Of a DNA stretch of 56,964 nt, positions 49,524-56,964 are shown in pieces. A program made the position numbers and the translations under genes. Under the pieces are notes generated by a model. That model saw only the letters and a list, made by a program, of their open reading frames with translations, had not been told where the DNA came from and did no database searches. Every line of letters starts with the position of its first letter. Positions within the stretch are counted from its first letter, which is position 1. The stretch is from positions 1-56,964 of the forward strand of contig JAQYDN010000009.1 of assembly GCA_028724185.1 (NCBI GenBank). Reading direction: 5' to 3'. The stretch is from Bacillota bacterium (GTDB lineage: Bacteria > Bacillota > Clostridia > Tissierellales > Peptoniphilaceae).

Positions 49524-49578
49524 ATAATCAATTGATTTGATTTCAGTGGCCATATGTGCGCGACTAGGAGGAATTTAT

Positions 49579-50664
49579 ATGTTGGATTTTGATATGGATC
49601 ATGAAGAATTTGCAAAAATAAAGGTAGCAGGTGTCGGCGGCGGCGGAAATAACGCGGTAAACCGCATGATTAACGCCGGCGTCCGGGGTGTCGAATTCCT
49701 CGCGATTAATACGGACAGACAAGCTCTTAAAAATTCGTTGGCCGAAACGAAGATTCAAATCGGCGAAAAAGTAACTAAGGGCTTGGGCGCCGGAGCCAAT
49801 CCGGATATCGGCGAGCAATCCGCGGAAGAAAGCCTCGATGAAATTCGAGAAGCTTTGGAAGGCGCGGACATGGTGTTTATCACGGCCGGCATGGGCGGCG
49901 GAACCGGAACCGGTGCCGCGCCGATTATCGCCGATGTCGCAAAGGACTTGGGCGCATTGACCGTCGGCGTCGTGACGAAACCGTTCTCGTTTGAAGGCGC
50001 TCGCCGCGCGAAACAAGCGGCAAAGGGGATCGACGCGCTCAAGGGTAAAGTCGATACATTGGTAATTATCCCCAACGACAGACTCTTTAATATCTCGGAT
50101 AAAAAGACCACGTTCTCGGAAGCGTTCATTATGGCCGATGAGATCTTAAAACAAGGTATCCAAGGTATTTCGGAACTGATCAGTGTACCGAATGTCATCA
50201 ACCTGGACTTCGCAGACGTCAAGACCGTTATGCACGACAAGGGCATCGCTCACATGGGTATCGGCTACGCATCCGGCGACGACAGAGCGACGGAAGCTGC
50301 GAAGAACGCCGTCCAAAGTCCGCTCCTCGAGACGTCGATTCAAGGCGCGAAGTCGGTGCTTTTAAACATCACCGCCGGAAACGACCTCGGCATGTTCGAA
50401 ATGAACGAAGCGGCCGATCTCATTCGCTCGACCGTCGACGAAGAGGCGAACATCATCTTCGGCGCGGGTATCGACGAATCGCTTAAGGATCAAGTAAAGA
50501 TCACCGTCATCGCGACCGAATTCGATCAAGATGACGACGACAAGCCGAAAAAACAGGTGAAAGATTTCGCGGCGTCGAAGGACGACTCGAAAGAAACCGG
50601 GAACGGATCCGGCAAGAAAGATGACGAGTTGAATATTCCGGATTTTCTCCGCAGAATGAGATAA
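49579..50664 (+). CDS. ftsZ: Cell division protein FtsZ
   Basis: A 361-residue tubulin-like GTPase that forms the Z ring. [15 protein letters not shown] (17-31) binds GTP; the tubulin signature [10 protein letters not shown] is at 106-115; the T7 loop contains [11 protein letters not shown]. The C-terminal linker is charged, and the conserved C-terminal peptide [13 protein letters not shown], the docking site for SepF/FtsA-type partners, is intact. ATG 49579 follows AGGAGG; a reading from 49537 would lie upstream of that site. A terminator follows at 50674. Confidence 0.97.
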   Translation: MLDFDMDHEEFAKIKVAGVGGGGNNAVNRMINAGVRGVEFLAINTDRQALKNSLAETKIQIGEKVTKGLGAGANPDIGEQSAEESLDEIREALEGADMVFITAGMGGGTGTGAAPIIADVAKDLGALTVGVVTKPFSFEGARRAKQAAKGIDALKGKVDTLVIIPNDRLFNISDKKTTFSEAFIMADEILKQGIQGISELISVPNVINLDFADVKTVMHDKGIAHMGIGYASGDDRATEAAKNAVQSPLLETSIQGAKSVLLNITAGNDLGMFEMNEAADLIRSTVDEEANIIFGAGIDESLKDQVKITVIATEFDQDDDDKPKKQVKDFAASKDDSKETGNGSGKKDDELNIPDFLRRMR

Positions 50665-50673
50665 GGAAGTTTT

Positions 50674-50704
50674 GACGTATCCTGCGGGATACGTCTTTTA
50701 TTTT
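50674..50704 (+). terminator. Terminator after ftsZ
   Basis: GACGTATCC (50674-50682) pairs with GGATACGTC (50687-50695) around TGCG and is followed by TTTTATTTT. It closes the dcw cluster. Confidence 0.88.
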
Positions 50705-50716
50705 AGGAGGCGAATC

Positions 50717-51175
50717 ATGCGTTGTCCCTATTGTCAACACGGAGATTCCAAAGTCGTCGATTCTCGCCCGGCGGAAGAAGGCACGTCGATCAGACGCAGG
50801 AGAGAATGTACGGCTTGCGGCAGGCGCTTTACGACTTACGAACAGGTCGAAGTGGTGCCGATGACGGTCAAAAAGAAGGGTGGCGGGATCGAGGTATTCG
50901 ACCGCAACAAAATTCTGAACGGCCTGATCAAGTCGTGTGAGAAGAGACCGGTGTCGCTCGAGGCGATGGAAGCTGTCGCCGACGACATCGAGGCGACGCT
51001 GCAGAGTAAGATGGTCAAACAGATCACGAGCGAGGAGATAGGCGAGATGATCCTGGATCGCTTAAAAGACTTGGACGAAGTTGCCTACGTGCGTTTTGCA
51101 TCGGTCTATCGACGCTTTCAAGACATCGACAGCTTTATGAGCGAGTTGGAAGCACTGCAAAAGCAAAAACATTGA
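50717..51175 (+). CDS. nrdR: Transcriptional repressor NrdR
   Basis: A 152-residue zinc-finger/ATP-cone repressor of ribonucleotide reductase genes. The zinc ribbon has C3-x2-C6 and C31-x2-C34 (MRCPYC and CTACG), with the DNA-contact segment SIRRRRE. The ATP-cone covers about 46-136 and senses dATP/ATP. ATG 50717 follows TAGGAGG. It lies after the ftsZ terminator, and no separate -35/-10 fits in the gap, so read-through or an undetected promoter must drive it. rarA starts 7 nt after its stop. Confidence 0.95.
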   Translation: MRCPYCQHGDSKVVDSRPAEEGTSIRRRRECTACGRRFTTYEQVEVVPMTVKKKGGGIEVFDRNKILNGLIKSCEKRPVSLEAMEAVADDIEATLQSKMVKQITSEEIGEMILDRLKDLDEVAYVRFASVYRRFQDIDSFMSELEALQKQKH

Positions 51176-51182
51176 GCGGTGA

Positions 51183-52490
51183 ATGAGCATGGATTTATTT
51201 GAATACCAAATGAACAATCACCTGCGCGATATGGCGCCTCTCGCGCAGCGCATGCGTCCGAGAACGCTCGACGAGTACGTAGGACAGGAACATATTACGG
51301 CGAAGGGAAAGTATATCGACCGCATCCTGCGCTCGGGATTTTTGCCGTCTCTTTTGTTTTACGGGCCGCCCGGGATCGGGAAGACGACGCTTGCGGAGCT
51401 TCTCGCGAAGAGTTCGAACCGCGCCTTCGTCAGCTTAAGTGCGGTGACGAGCAATGTCAAAGAATTACGGGGCGTTCTTTCGGACGCCGAGGATCGCCTG
51501 GGCGGGCGCGGCGTTGAGACGGTGTTGTTTTTAGACGAGATTCATCGGTTCAATAAGTCGCAACAGGACGTGCTCTTGCCCTTTGTAGAAAAAGGCAAGA
51601 TTATACTTATGGGTGCGACGACGGAAAACCCCTATTTTTACGTCAATTCGGCCTTGCTTTCCCGTCTGCAGGTGGTCCAGCTGTACCCGCTGAACGACGC
51701 GAATATCAAAGAGCTGCTTACGCGCGCGCTCCGCGATGAGGAGAGGGGCTATGGCAAGGAGACCGTCGAGTTCGAAGGGCACGCCTTCGAAAATTTGATC
51801 GACATGGCTTCGGGTGACGGACGCTACGCTCTCAATTTATTGGAGATATGCGTGCTCAGCACGCCGCGCGCCGAGGACGGCACCGTCCACATCACGACGA
51901 AAGATCTCGAGGATTCGTCGCTGCGCGCTCAGACGCAATACGATCGCGACGGGAATAATCACTACGACACCATCTCCGCATTTATCAAGTCGATTCGAGG
52001 GTCCGATCCCGACGCGGCGGTCTATTATTTGGCGCGCATGCTCGATGCGGGAGAGGAAGCGGAATACATCGCCAGGCGCATGATTATATCGGCCTCGGAG
52101 GATATCGGAAACGCCGATCCCCACGCTCTGCCGCTCGCCGTGAGCGGCTTTCAGGCGTTGCGCGTCATCGGCATGCCCGAAGGGCGCATTACCTTGGCAC
52201 AGGTGGCGACCTACCTCGCCTCGGCGCCGAAGAGCAACCGAAGTTATATGGCGCTCAATCGCGCGCAGGCCGATGTGAAGCGAGGGATAGGGAGAAAAAT
52301 TCCCGCCTACCTCAAGGATCAGCATCAGCCGATGGAAGAACACGCCGGGTACCTGTATCCCCACAACTACGAGGGAGCTTACGTCGAGCAGCGTTATCTT
52401 CCGACCGACATGGAAGAAAAGACATATTATGAACCGTCCGATCGAGGCTATGAAGAGACGATCGCGCGTTATTTAAACCAGTTAAAGTAG
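51183..52490 (+). CDS. rarA: Replication-associated recombination protein RarA (MgsA-like AAA+ ATPase)
   Basis: A 435-residue AAA+ ATPase of the RarA/MgsA/WRNIP1 family, which acts at stalled replication forks. The N-terminal [16 protein letters not shown] is typical; Walker [10 protein letters not shown] is at 61-69, Walker B is [11 protein letters not shown], and sensor 1 is [10 protein letters not shown]. The C-terminal [42 protein letters not shown] is the tetramerisation region. ATG 51183 and ATG 51189 are both possible starts; neither has a strong site. asnS follows after 10 nt. Confidence 0.93.
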   Translation: MSMDLFEYQMNNHLRDMAPLAQRMRPRTLDEYVGQEHITAKGKYIDRILRSGFLPSLLFYGPPGIGKTTLAELLAKSSNRAFVSLSAVTSNVKELRGVLSDAEDRLGGRGVETVLFLDEIHRFNKSQQDVLLPFVEKGKIILMGATTENPYFYVNSALLSRLQVVQLYPLNDANIKELLTRALRDEERGYGKETVEFEGHAFENLIDMASGDGRYALNLLEICVLSTPRAEDGTVHITTKDLEDSSLRAQTQYDRDGNNHYDTISAFIKSIRGSDPDAAVYYLARMLDAGEEAEYIARRMIISASEDIGNADPHALPLAVSGFQALRVIGMPEGRITLAQVATYLASAPKSNRSYMALNRAQADVKRGIGRKIPAYLKDQHQPMEEHAGYLYPHNYEGAYVEQRYLPTDMEEKTYYEPSDRGYEETIARYLNQLK

Positions 52491-52500
52491 GAGGAAGAAA

Positions 52501-53880
52501 GTGGAAATTCGTGAAGTATTAGAAGATTATAAAGATCATTTAGGTGAGACTCTAACCCTCGACGGTTGGATTAAGACGTCGAGAGATTCGAAGAACTTCG
52601 GTTTCATTCAATTGACCGACGGTAGCGGTTTCGACGGCATTCAAGTCGTCTACGAGAGCAATCTCGACAATTTTAAAGAAATTTCCAAGTTCCCCATTTA
52701 CAGTTCGATTCGCGTCGAAGGCGAACTCGTCGAAAGCCCGGGTGCCAAACAGCCCATCGAGATTCACGCAAATAAGATCGAGGCACTTCACCTGGCGGAG
52801 GCCGACTACCCGCTCCAAAAGAAGCGACATACATTTGAATATCTGCGCACGAAGGCACATCTTCGCCCGAGGACGAATACATTTCAAGCCGTCTTTCGCG
52901 TAAGAAGCTTAATCGCCTTTGCGGTTCACGAATTTTTCCAACAACGCAATTTTATCTACGTTCATACGCCCATTATTACCTCCTCCGACGCGGAAGGTGC
53001 GGGTGAAATGTTTCAAGTTACGACGCTCGATTTGAACGATCTGCCGAAAAAAGACGGAAAAGTCGATTTTAGCGAAGACTTCTTCGGAAAACACACGAAT
53101 TTAACGGTAAGCGGTCAACTGCAGGCCGAAGCCTTTGCAACCGCCTTTAGAAATGTCTACACGTTCGGCCCGACGTTCCGCGCGGAAAACTCCAATACAC
53201 AACGCCACGCCGCCGAGTTTTGGATGATCGAACCCGAAATGGCCTTCGCCGACATCGAGACGAATATGGACGTGGCGGAGGCGATGCTTAAATACATTAT
53301 TCGCTACGTCTTCGAACACGCGCCCAGAGAGATGGAATTCTTCAACTCCTTTATCGACAAGGGATTGATCGACCGCCTAAAGAACGTCGTCGAATCGGAA
53401 TTTGTGCGCATCACCTACACCGAAGCCATCGACATCTTGGAAAAGAGCGGCCACGCATTTAAATATCCGGTATCGTGGGGGATCGATCTGCAAACCGAAC
53501 ACGAGCGCTACATTACCGAAGAAGTGTATAAAAAGCCCGTCTTCATTAGAGATTATCCGAAGGAAATTAAGGCCTTTTATATGCGGGAAAACGACGATAA
53601 GAAGACCGTCGCGGCGATGGATCTCCTGGTCCCGGGAATTGGCGAGATTATCGGCGGCTCCCAGAGAGAGGAACGGATGGATGTCCTCGTCGAAAAAATG
53701 AAGGAATTTAACCTCAGCGCTGAAGACTACGAATGGTATCTGGATTTACGTCGCTACGGCAGCATTGTCCACTCCGGCTACGGATTGGGATTTGAACGCG
53801 CCGTCATGTACATCACCGGAATGAAAAATATTCGCGACGTCATCCCGTTCCCGAGAACGGTCGGAAACGCAGAATTTTAG
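52501..53880 (+). CDS. asnS: Asparaginyl-tRNA synthetase
   Basis: A 459-residue class IIb synthetase charging tRNA-Asn. The N-terminal OB-fold has [22 protein letters not shown]; motif 2 is around [27 protein letters not shown]; and motif 3 is [27 protein letters not shown]. The RxENSxTxRHxxEF pattern is AsnRS-like rather than AspRS-like. The start is GTG 52501 with an AGGAGGA site. Its presence means the GatCAB complex at 20025-23173 is not needed for Asn-tRNA. Confidence 0.95.
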   Translation: MEIREVLEDYKDHLGETLTLDGWIKTSRDSKNFGFIQLTDGSGFDGIQVVYESNLDNFKEISKFPIYSSIRVEGELVESPGAKQPIEIHANKIEALHLAEADYPLQKKRHTFEYLRTKAHLRPRTNTFQAVFRVRSLIAFAVHEFFQQRNFIYVHTPIITSSDAEGAGEMFQVTTLDLNDLPKKDGKVDFSEDFFGKHTNLTVSGQLQAEAFATAFRNVYTFGPTFRAENSNTQRHAAEFWMIEPEMAFADIETNMDVAEAMLKYIIRYVFEHAPREMEFFNSFIDKGLIDRLKNVVESEFVRITYTEAIDILEKSGHAFKYPVSWGIDLQTEHERYITEEVYKKPVFIRDYPKEIKAFYMRENDDKKTVAAMDLLVPGIGEIIGGSQREERMDVLVEKMKEFNLSAEDYEWYLDLRRYGSIVHSGYGLGFERAVMYITGMKNIRDVIPFPRTVGNAEF

Positions 53881-53892
53881 AAAGGTAGTCTT

Positions 53893-56301
53893 ATGAAAGC
53901 ATACGATCCGAAACAGATTGAAAAAAAATGGCAAGACTTTTGGGATGAGCACGAGACGTACAAGACGGTGATCGAGCCGGATAAGAAAAAATTCTATCCC
54001 CTCGTCGAATTTCCGTATCCGTCCGGCCAAGGCTTGCACGTCGGCCACCCGAGGCCGTACACCGCGCTCGACATCGTGGCGAGAAAGCGTCGCTACGAGG
54101 GCGAGAATGTTATCTTTGCGATGGGTTGGGACGCTTTCGGCCTGCCGACTGAAAACTACGCGATCAAAAATAAAATTCACCCCCGCATCGTCACCGAGAG
54201 AAATATCGCGAATTTTAAAAAGCAATTAAAGAGCTTGGGCTTCAGTTTCGATTGGAGCCGCGAGATCAACACGACCGACCCGAAGTATTATAAGTGGACG
54301 CAGTGGATTTTCCTTCAAATGTTTAAACACGGCCTCGCTTATAAAGAGGAGATGCCCATCAACTGGTGTCCGTCCTGTAAAATAGGCCTCGCGAACGAAG
54401 AGGTCGTCGGGGGAAAGTGCGAACGCTGCGGAAGCGACGTTCAACACCGCAGACGCAGCCAATGGATGCTCCGCATTACGAAGTATGCCGAGCGCCTGCT
54501 CGAAGGACTCAACCACGTGGACTTTATCGAACCGGTCAAGATCCAACAGCGAAACTGGATCGGTAAGAGCGTGGGTGCGGAAATCGACTTTAAAGTTAAA
54601 GATACCGAGACGGTTTTGCACGTCTTTACGACTCGCCCCGACACCCTCTTCGGCGCGACGTATATGGTCCTCGCCCCCGAACACCCCGTCGTAGAAGGCT
54701 ATCGCGACAGTATCCGAAACATGGACGAAGTCGACGCCTACTTAAAAGAGGTCGAGAAGAAGTCCGACTTTGAACGCGCAGAACTTTTGAAAGAAAAGAC
54801 GGGCGTCGAGTTAAAGGGTCTGAAGGGAATCAACCCGGCGACCGGCGAGGAGATACCGATCTGGATTTCGGACTACGTCTTAATGAGTTACGGCACCGGC
54901 GCGATTATGTCCGTACCGGGACACGACCAGCGGGACTGGGAATTCGCGAAGAAGTTCGACCTCCCGATCGTTCCCGTCATTGAAGGCGGCGACGTCGAAA
55001 AAGAGGCCTACACCGACGTGGCGACCGGCACGATGATCAACTCCGACTTCTTAAACGGCATGTCCGTTCAGGAGGCGACCAAGACGATGATCGAGTGGCT
55101 CGGCGAAAGAGGGCTGGGCCATGAGAAGACGAATTATAAGTTGAGAGATTGGGTCTTCTCGAGACAGCGCTACTGGGGCGAGCCGATTCCCTTGGTCCAT
55201 TGTGATCACTGCGGTTGGGTTCCCGTTCCCGAAGAGGAACTTCCGTTGGAACTCCCCGACGTCGAAAATTACGAGCCGACCGACGACGGCAAGAGTCCGC
55301 TTTCAAACGTCGAGGATTGGGTCAACACGACTTGTCCCGAATGTGGAAGGCCCGCAAAGCGCGAGACCGATACGATGCCTCAGTGGGCGGGAAGTAGCTG
55401 GTATTATCTGCGCTATATCGATCCCGACAACGACGAGGCACTCGCATCGAAGGAAGCGCTCGAGTACTTTATGCCCGTCGATTGGTACAACGGCGGCATG
55501 GAACACACGACATTGCACCTGTTGTATTCCCGTTTTTGGCATAAATTCCTCTACGACATCGGCGTCGTCAACACCGACGAACCCTATCAAAAGCGTACGA
55601 GCCACGGGATGATTCTCGGCGAAAACGGCGCGAAGATGAGCAAGAGTCGCGGAAACGTCATCAACCCCGACGACATCGTCGATCAGTACGGAGCCGACAC
55701 GCTCAGGACCTATGAAATGTTTATCGGCGACTTTGAAAAATCGGCGCCGTGGTCCGACAACGGCGTCAAGGGCTGTAGGCGGTTTTTGGAGCGCGTATGG
55801 AATTTAGCGGAAAATCTGAAAGACGGCGACAACTACCGCGAAGAATCCGAAATTCTCATGCATCAAACGATTAAAAAAGTCAGCTACGACTACGAGCACT
55901 TGAAGGCGAATACGGCGATCGCGCAGCTTATGACGGCGGTCAACCACTTTCAAAAAGTGGGCGTCAACAAGGCGGAATTTAAATCTTTCTTGATCCTCTT
56001 AAATCCCGTCGCGCCGCATATCACCGAGGAGCTTTGGGAAATGTGCGATCTCGGCGGCTATCTGAACGAGCAAACCTGGCCTGACTACGACGAAGAGAAG
56101 ACGGTCGAAGACGTCGTGGAACTTCCGGTTCAATTTAACGGCAAGGTGCGCTTTAAAGTCGTCATTCCGCGAGACGCCTCTCGAGACGAAGCCATTCGTG
56201 CCATGCACGAACACGAGGATTTCGAGCGACAAATCGATGGGAAAAATGTCGTGAAAGAAATCTACGTCCCCGGCAAGATCTTAAACGTCGTGATCAAATA
56301 A
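53893..56301 (+). CDS. leuS: Leucyl-tRNA synthetase
   Basis: An 802-residue class Ia synthetase. The HIGH motif reads HVGH (49-52) in [17 protein letters not shown], and KMSKS is at about 581-585. The editing domain (about 220-415) has the threonine-rich [20 protein letters not shown] and [16 protein letters not shown] with the hydrolytic Asp region. Zinc-type Cys pairs are in CPSCKIG/CERCG and CDHCG/CPECG. The ATG is 13 nt after asnS with an AAAGG site. A bacterial-type LeuRS of normal length. Confidence 0.97.
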   Translation: MKAYDPKQIEKKWQDFWDEHETYKTVIEPDKKKFYPLVEFPYPSGQGLHVGHPRPYTALDIVARKRRYEGENVIFAMGWDAFGLPTENYAIKNKIHPRIVTERNIANFKKQLKSLGFSFDWSREINTTDPKYYKWTQWIFLQMFKHGLAYKEEMPINWCPSCKIGLANEEVVGGKCERCGSDVQHRRRSQWMLRITKYAERLLEGLNHVDFIEPVKIQQRNWIGKSVGAEIDFKVKDTETVLHVFTTRPDTLFGATYMVLAPEHPVVEGYRDSIRNMDEVDAYLKEVEKKSDFERAELLKEKTGVELKGLKGINPATGEEIPIWISDYVLMSYGTGAIMSVPGHDQRDWEFAKKFDLPIVPVIEGGDVEKEAYTDVATGTMINSDFLNGMSVQEATKTMIEWLGERGLGHEKTNYKLRDWVFSRQRYWGEPIPLVHCDHCGWVPVPEEELPLELPDVENYEPTDDGKSPLSNVEDWVNTTCPECGRPAKRETDTMPQWAGSSWYYLRYIDPDNDEALASKEALEYFMPVDWYNGGMEHTTLHLLYSRFWHKFLYDIGVVNTDEPYQKRTSHGMILGENGAKMSKSRGNVINPDDIVDQYGADTLRTYEMFIGDFEKSAPWSDNGVKGCRRFLERVWNLAENLKDGDNYREESEILMHQTIKKVSYDYEHLKANTAIAQLMTAVNHFQKVGVNKAEFKSFLILLNPVAPHITEELWEMCDLGGYLNEQTWPDYDEEKTVEDVVELPVQFNGKVRFKVVIPRDASRDEAIRAMHEHEDFERQIDGKNVVKEIYVPGKILNVVIK

Positions 56302-56330
56302 TTGACAGCAGACTTTCTTTAGAGTATCTT
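56302..56330 (+). promoter_or_regulatory. Promoter of the Rrf2-family regulator gene
   Basis: A consensus TTGACA (56302-56307) begins right at the end of leuS, with TATCTT (56325-56330) 17 bp downstream. It is the only perfect -35 among the promoters called here. The 30 nt after it are a likely place for autoregulation, but no clear palindrome is seen. Confidence 0.75.
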
Positions 56331-56368
56331 ATTCATAGAAGATTACTCGGAATTAAGGAGGTGAAGAC

Positions 56369-56767
56369 ATGAAGTTGTCGACGAGAGGCCGATACGGTCT
56401 TATGGCGATGTATCACTTGGCCGAAAATTACGGCGAGGGACCGCTTTCGGTCAATTACATCGCGGAAACCGAAGGTTTAAGCGTCGCCTACTTGGAACAA
56501 TTGTTTTCACGGTTAAAGAAAAGGAATCTCGTAAAGAGCATTCGCGGTGCTCAGGGCGGCTATGTCTTAGCGGCGCCGCCGGAAGAGATTACCATCGGCG
56601 ACGTCATTTCTGCATTGGAAGGCGAGATGACTTTCTCTTGTTGCAATACGGAAGAGGAAGAAAATTGCGAACGGGGAGGAACTTGCTCGGCGAAGTCTAT
56701 TTTAAATCGTATTCAAGAGCAAGTTGACGATGTACTCGACTCCATGTCGCTCGCGGATATGAGGTAG
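56369..56767 (+). CDS. Rrf2 family transcriptional regulator (IscR-like)
   Basis: A 132-residue Rrf2 winged-helix regulator. MKLSTRGRYGLMAMYHLA is the family start; the wHTH recognition region is LSVAYLEQLFSRLKKRNLVKSIRGAQGGYVL (about 37-67). The sensing loop has C91, C92, C100 and C106, close to the three-Cys Fe-S ligand layout of IscR (92/98/104), so Fe-S or cysteine sensing is likely. The ATG has an AAGGAGG site and a consensus promoter. The next gene starts 3 nt after the stop and is a membrane protein, not iscS, so an Isc role is not shown within the window. Confidence 0.88.
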   Translation: MKLSTRGRYGLMAMYHLAENYGEGPLSVNYIAETEGLSVAYLEQLFSRLKKRNLVKSIRGAQGGYVLAAPPEEITIGDVISALEGEMTFSCCNTEEEENCERGGTCSAKSILNRIQEQVDDVLDSMSLADMR

Positions 56768-56770
56768 AGC

Positions 56771-56964
56771 ATGGGCCAAACAGGATCATTTCTCGACGTC
56801 GTGACGCCGAATTTTCTGGTGGTTATTCGCGGCCTGTTACTCATTCTCCTGATCGGTCTGAGCGTCTACTATCTCATCAATATAGGCAATCAGTACATCG
56901 ATAAAAGTCAGCGCATACAAGTCAATTTAAAACGCGTCGGCTTCATTCTCTTAGGGATTTTGAT
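56771..56964 (+). CDS. Membrane protein, N-terminal fragment (3' end outside window)
   Basis: An open frame from ATG 56771 to the window edge encodes at least 64 residues, starting MGQTGSFLDVVTPNFL. One clear membrane helix (about 15-40) is followed by a hydrophilic stretch with Lys, Asp and Arg, and a second helix begins with GFILLGIL. GAGGTAGAG precedes the ATG. It is 3 nt after the Rrf2 gene and surely cotranscribed with it. An N-terminal two-helix start of this kind is seen in AI-2E/PerM-type transporters, but the fragment is too short to decide. Confidence 0.6.
   Translation, partial: MGQTGSFLDVVTPNFLVVIRGLLLILLIGLSVYYLINIGNQYIDKSQRIQVNLKRVGFILLGIL

Noticed and set aside
1-56964. tRNA or rRNA genes, CRISPR array, insertion sequence, prophage or attachment sites
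   Set aside because: Intergenic gaps are short and fully read; none contains a cloverleaf, repeat-spacer pattern, transposase frame or paired direct repeats.

Overview
The window is a densely coded bacterial chromosome segment with roughly balanced base composition by eye. It belongs to a Gram-positive-type anaerobe of the Firmicutes. The evidence is the dcw cluster led by mraZ, GatCAB together with AsnRS, a YhaO/YhaN-like pair, NrdR, RarA, HflX, YigZ, an SLH-domain surface protein, an NlpC/P60 hydrolase, and no outer-membrane genes. Gene content and order remind me of the Peptoniphilaceae/Tissierellia, but that placement is inference. I see no tRNA or rRNA gene, CRISPR array, prophage or insertion sequence.

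Layout. 1-6120 (+): end of a phosphoglucomutase, a PfkB-like protein, an isochorismatase-family hydrolase, a YhaO/YhaN-like nuclease-ATPase pair, a metallophosphatase and a CYTH protein, tightly spaced. 6125-8609: PEP synthase with its own promoter and terminator. 8636-12963 (-): tetrapyrrole operon (precorrin-2 dehydrogenase-like, hemC, cobA-hemD fusion, hemB, small DUF protein). 13025-15169: an SLH protein with an AT-rich internal segment. 15172-23852: tcdA-pcrA-ligA-gatC-gatA-gatB-dedA. 23903-27259: GNAT acetyltransferase, cbiA and cbiP (corrinoid amidation). 27290-28732 (-): mgtE. 28790-30098: NlpC/P60 hydrolase with a striking GTAAC operator region, then folD. 31040-34181 (-): a class A PBP-like protein, followed by an unannotated 48-residue very basic peptide gene. 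34193-39780: hflX, yigZ, nadE, yebC, lit, deoC, lgt. 39791-50704: mraZ, rsmH, ftsL, PBP2/ftsI, mraY, murD, ftsW, murG, ftsQ, ftsZ. 50717-56301: nrdR, rarA, asnS, leuS. 56302-end: an Rrf2 regulator and the start of a membrane protein.

The genes serve housekeeping roles. The tetrapyrrole operon and cbiA/cbiP point to corrinoid or siroheme synthesis. Lgt and a Lit-like transacylase are likely to act in sequence on lipoproteins. The dcw genes, the P60 hydrolase and the PBP-like protein build and remodel the wall.

Most unusual points: (1) the class A PBP-like protein keeps its glycosyltransferase motifs but has lost all three transpeptidase motifs. (2) Just downstream on the same strand lies a 48-residue peptide of net charge about +15. 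(3) The cobyrinate a,c-diamide synthase has Gly in place of its glutaminase nucleophile Cys. (4) The SLH protein gene is a compositional mosaic. (5) The NlpC/P60 promoter carries WalR-like GTAAC repeats nested in inverted repeats. (6) A Lit homologue sits two genes from lgt. (7) Seven transcription units begin with the extended -10 box TGnTATAAT.
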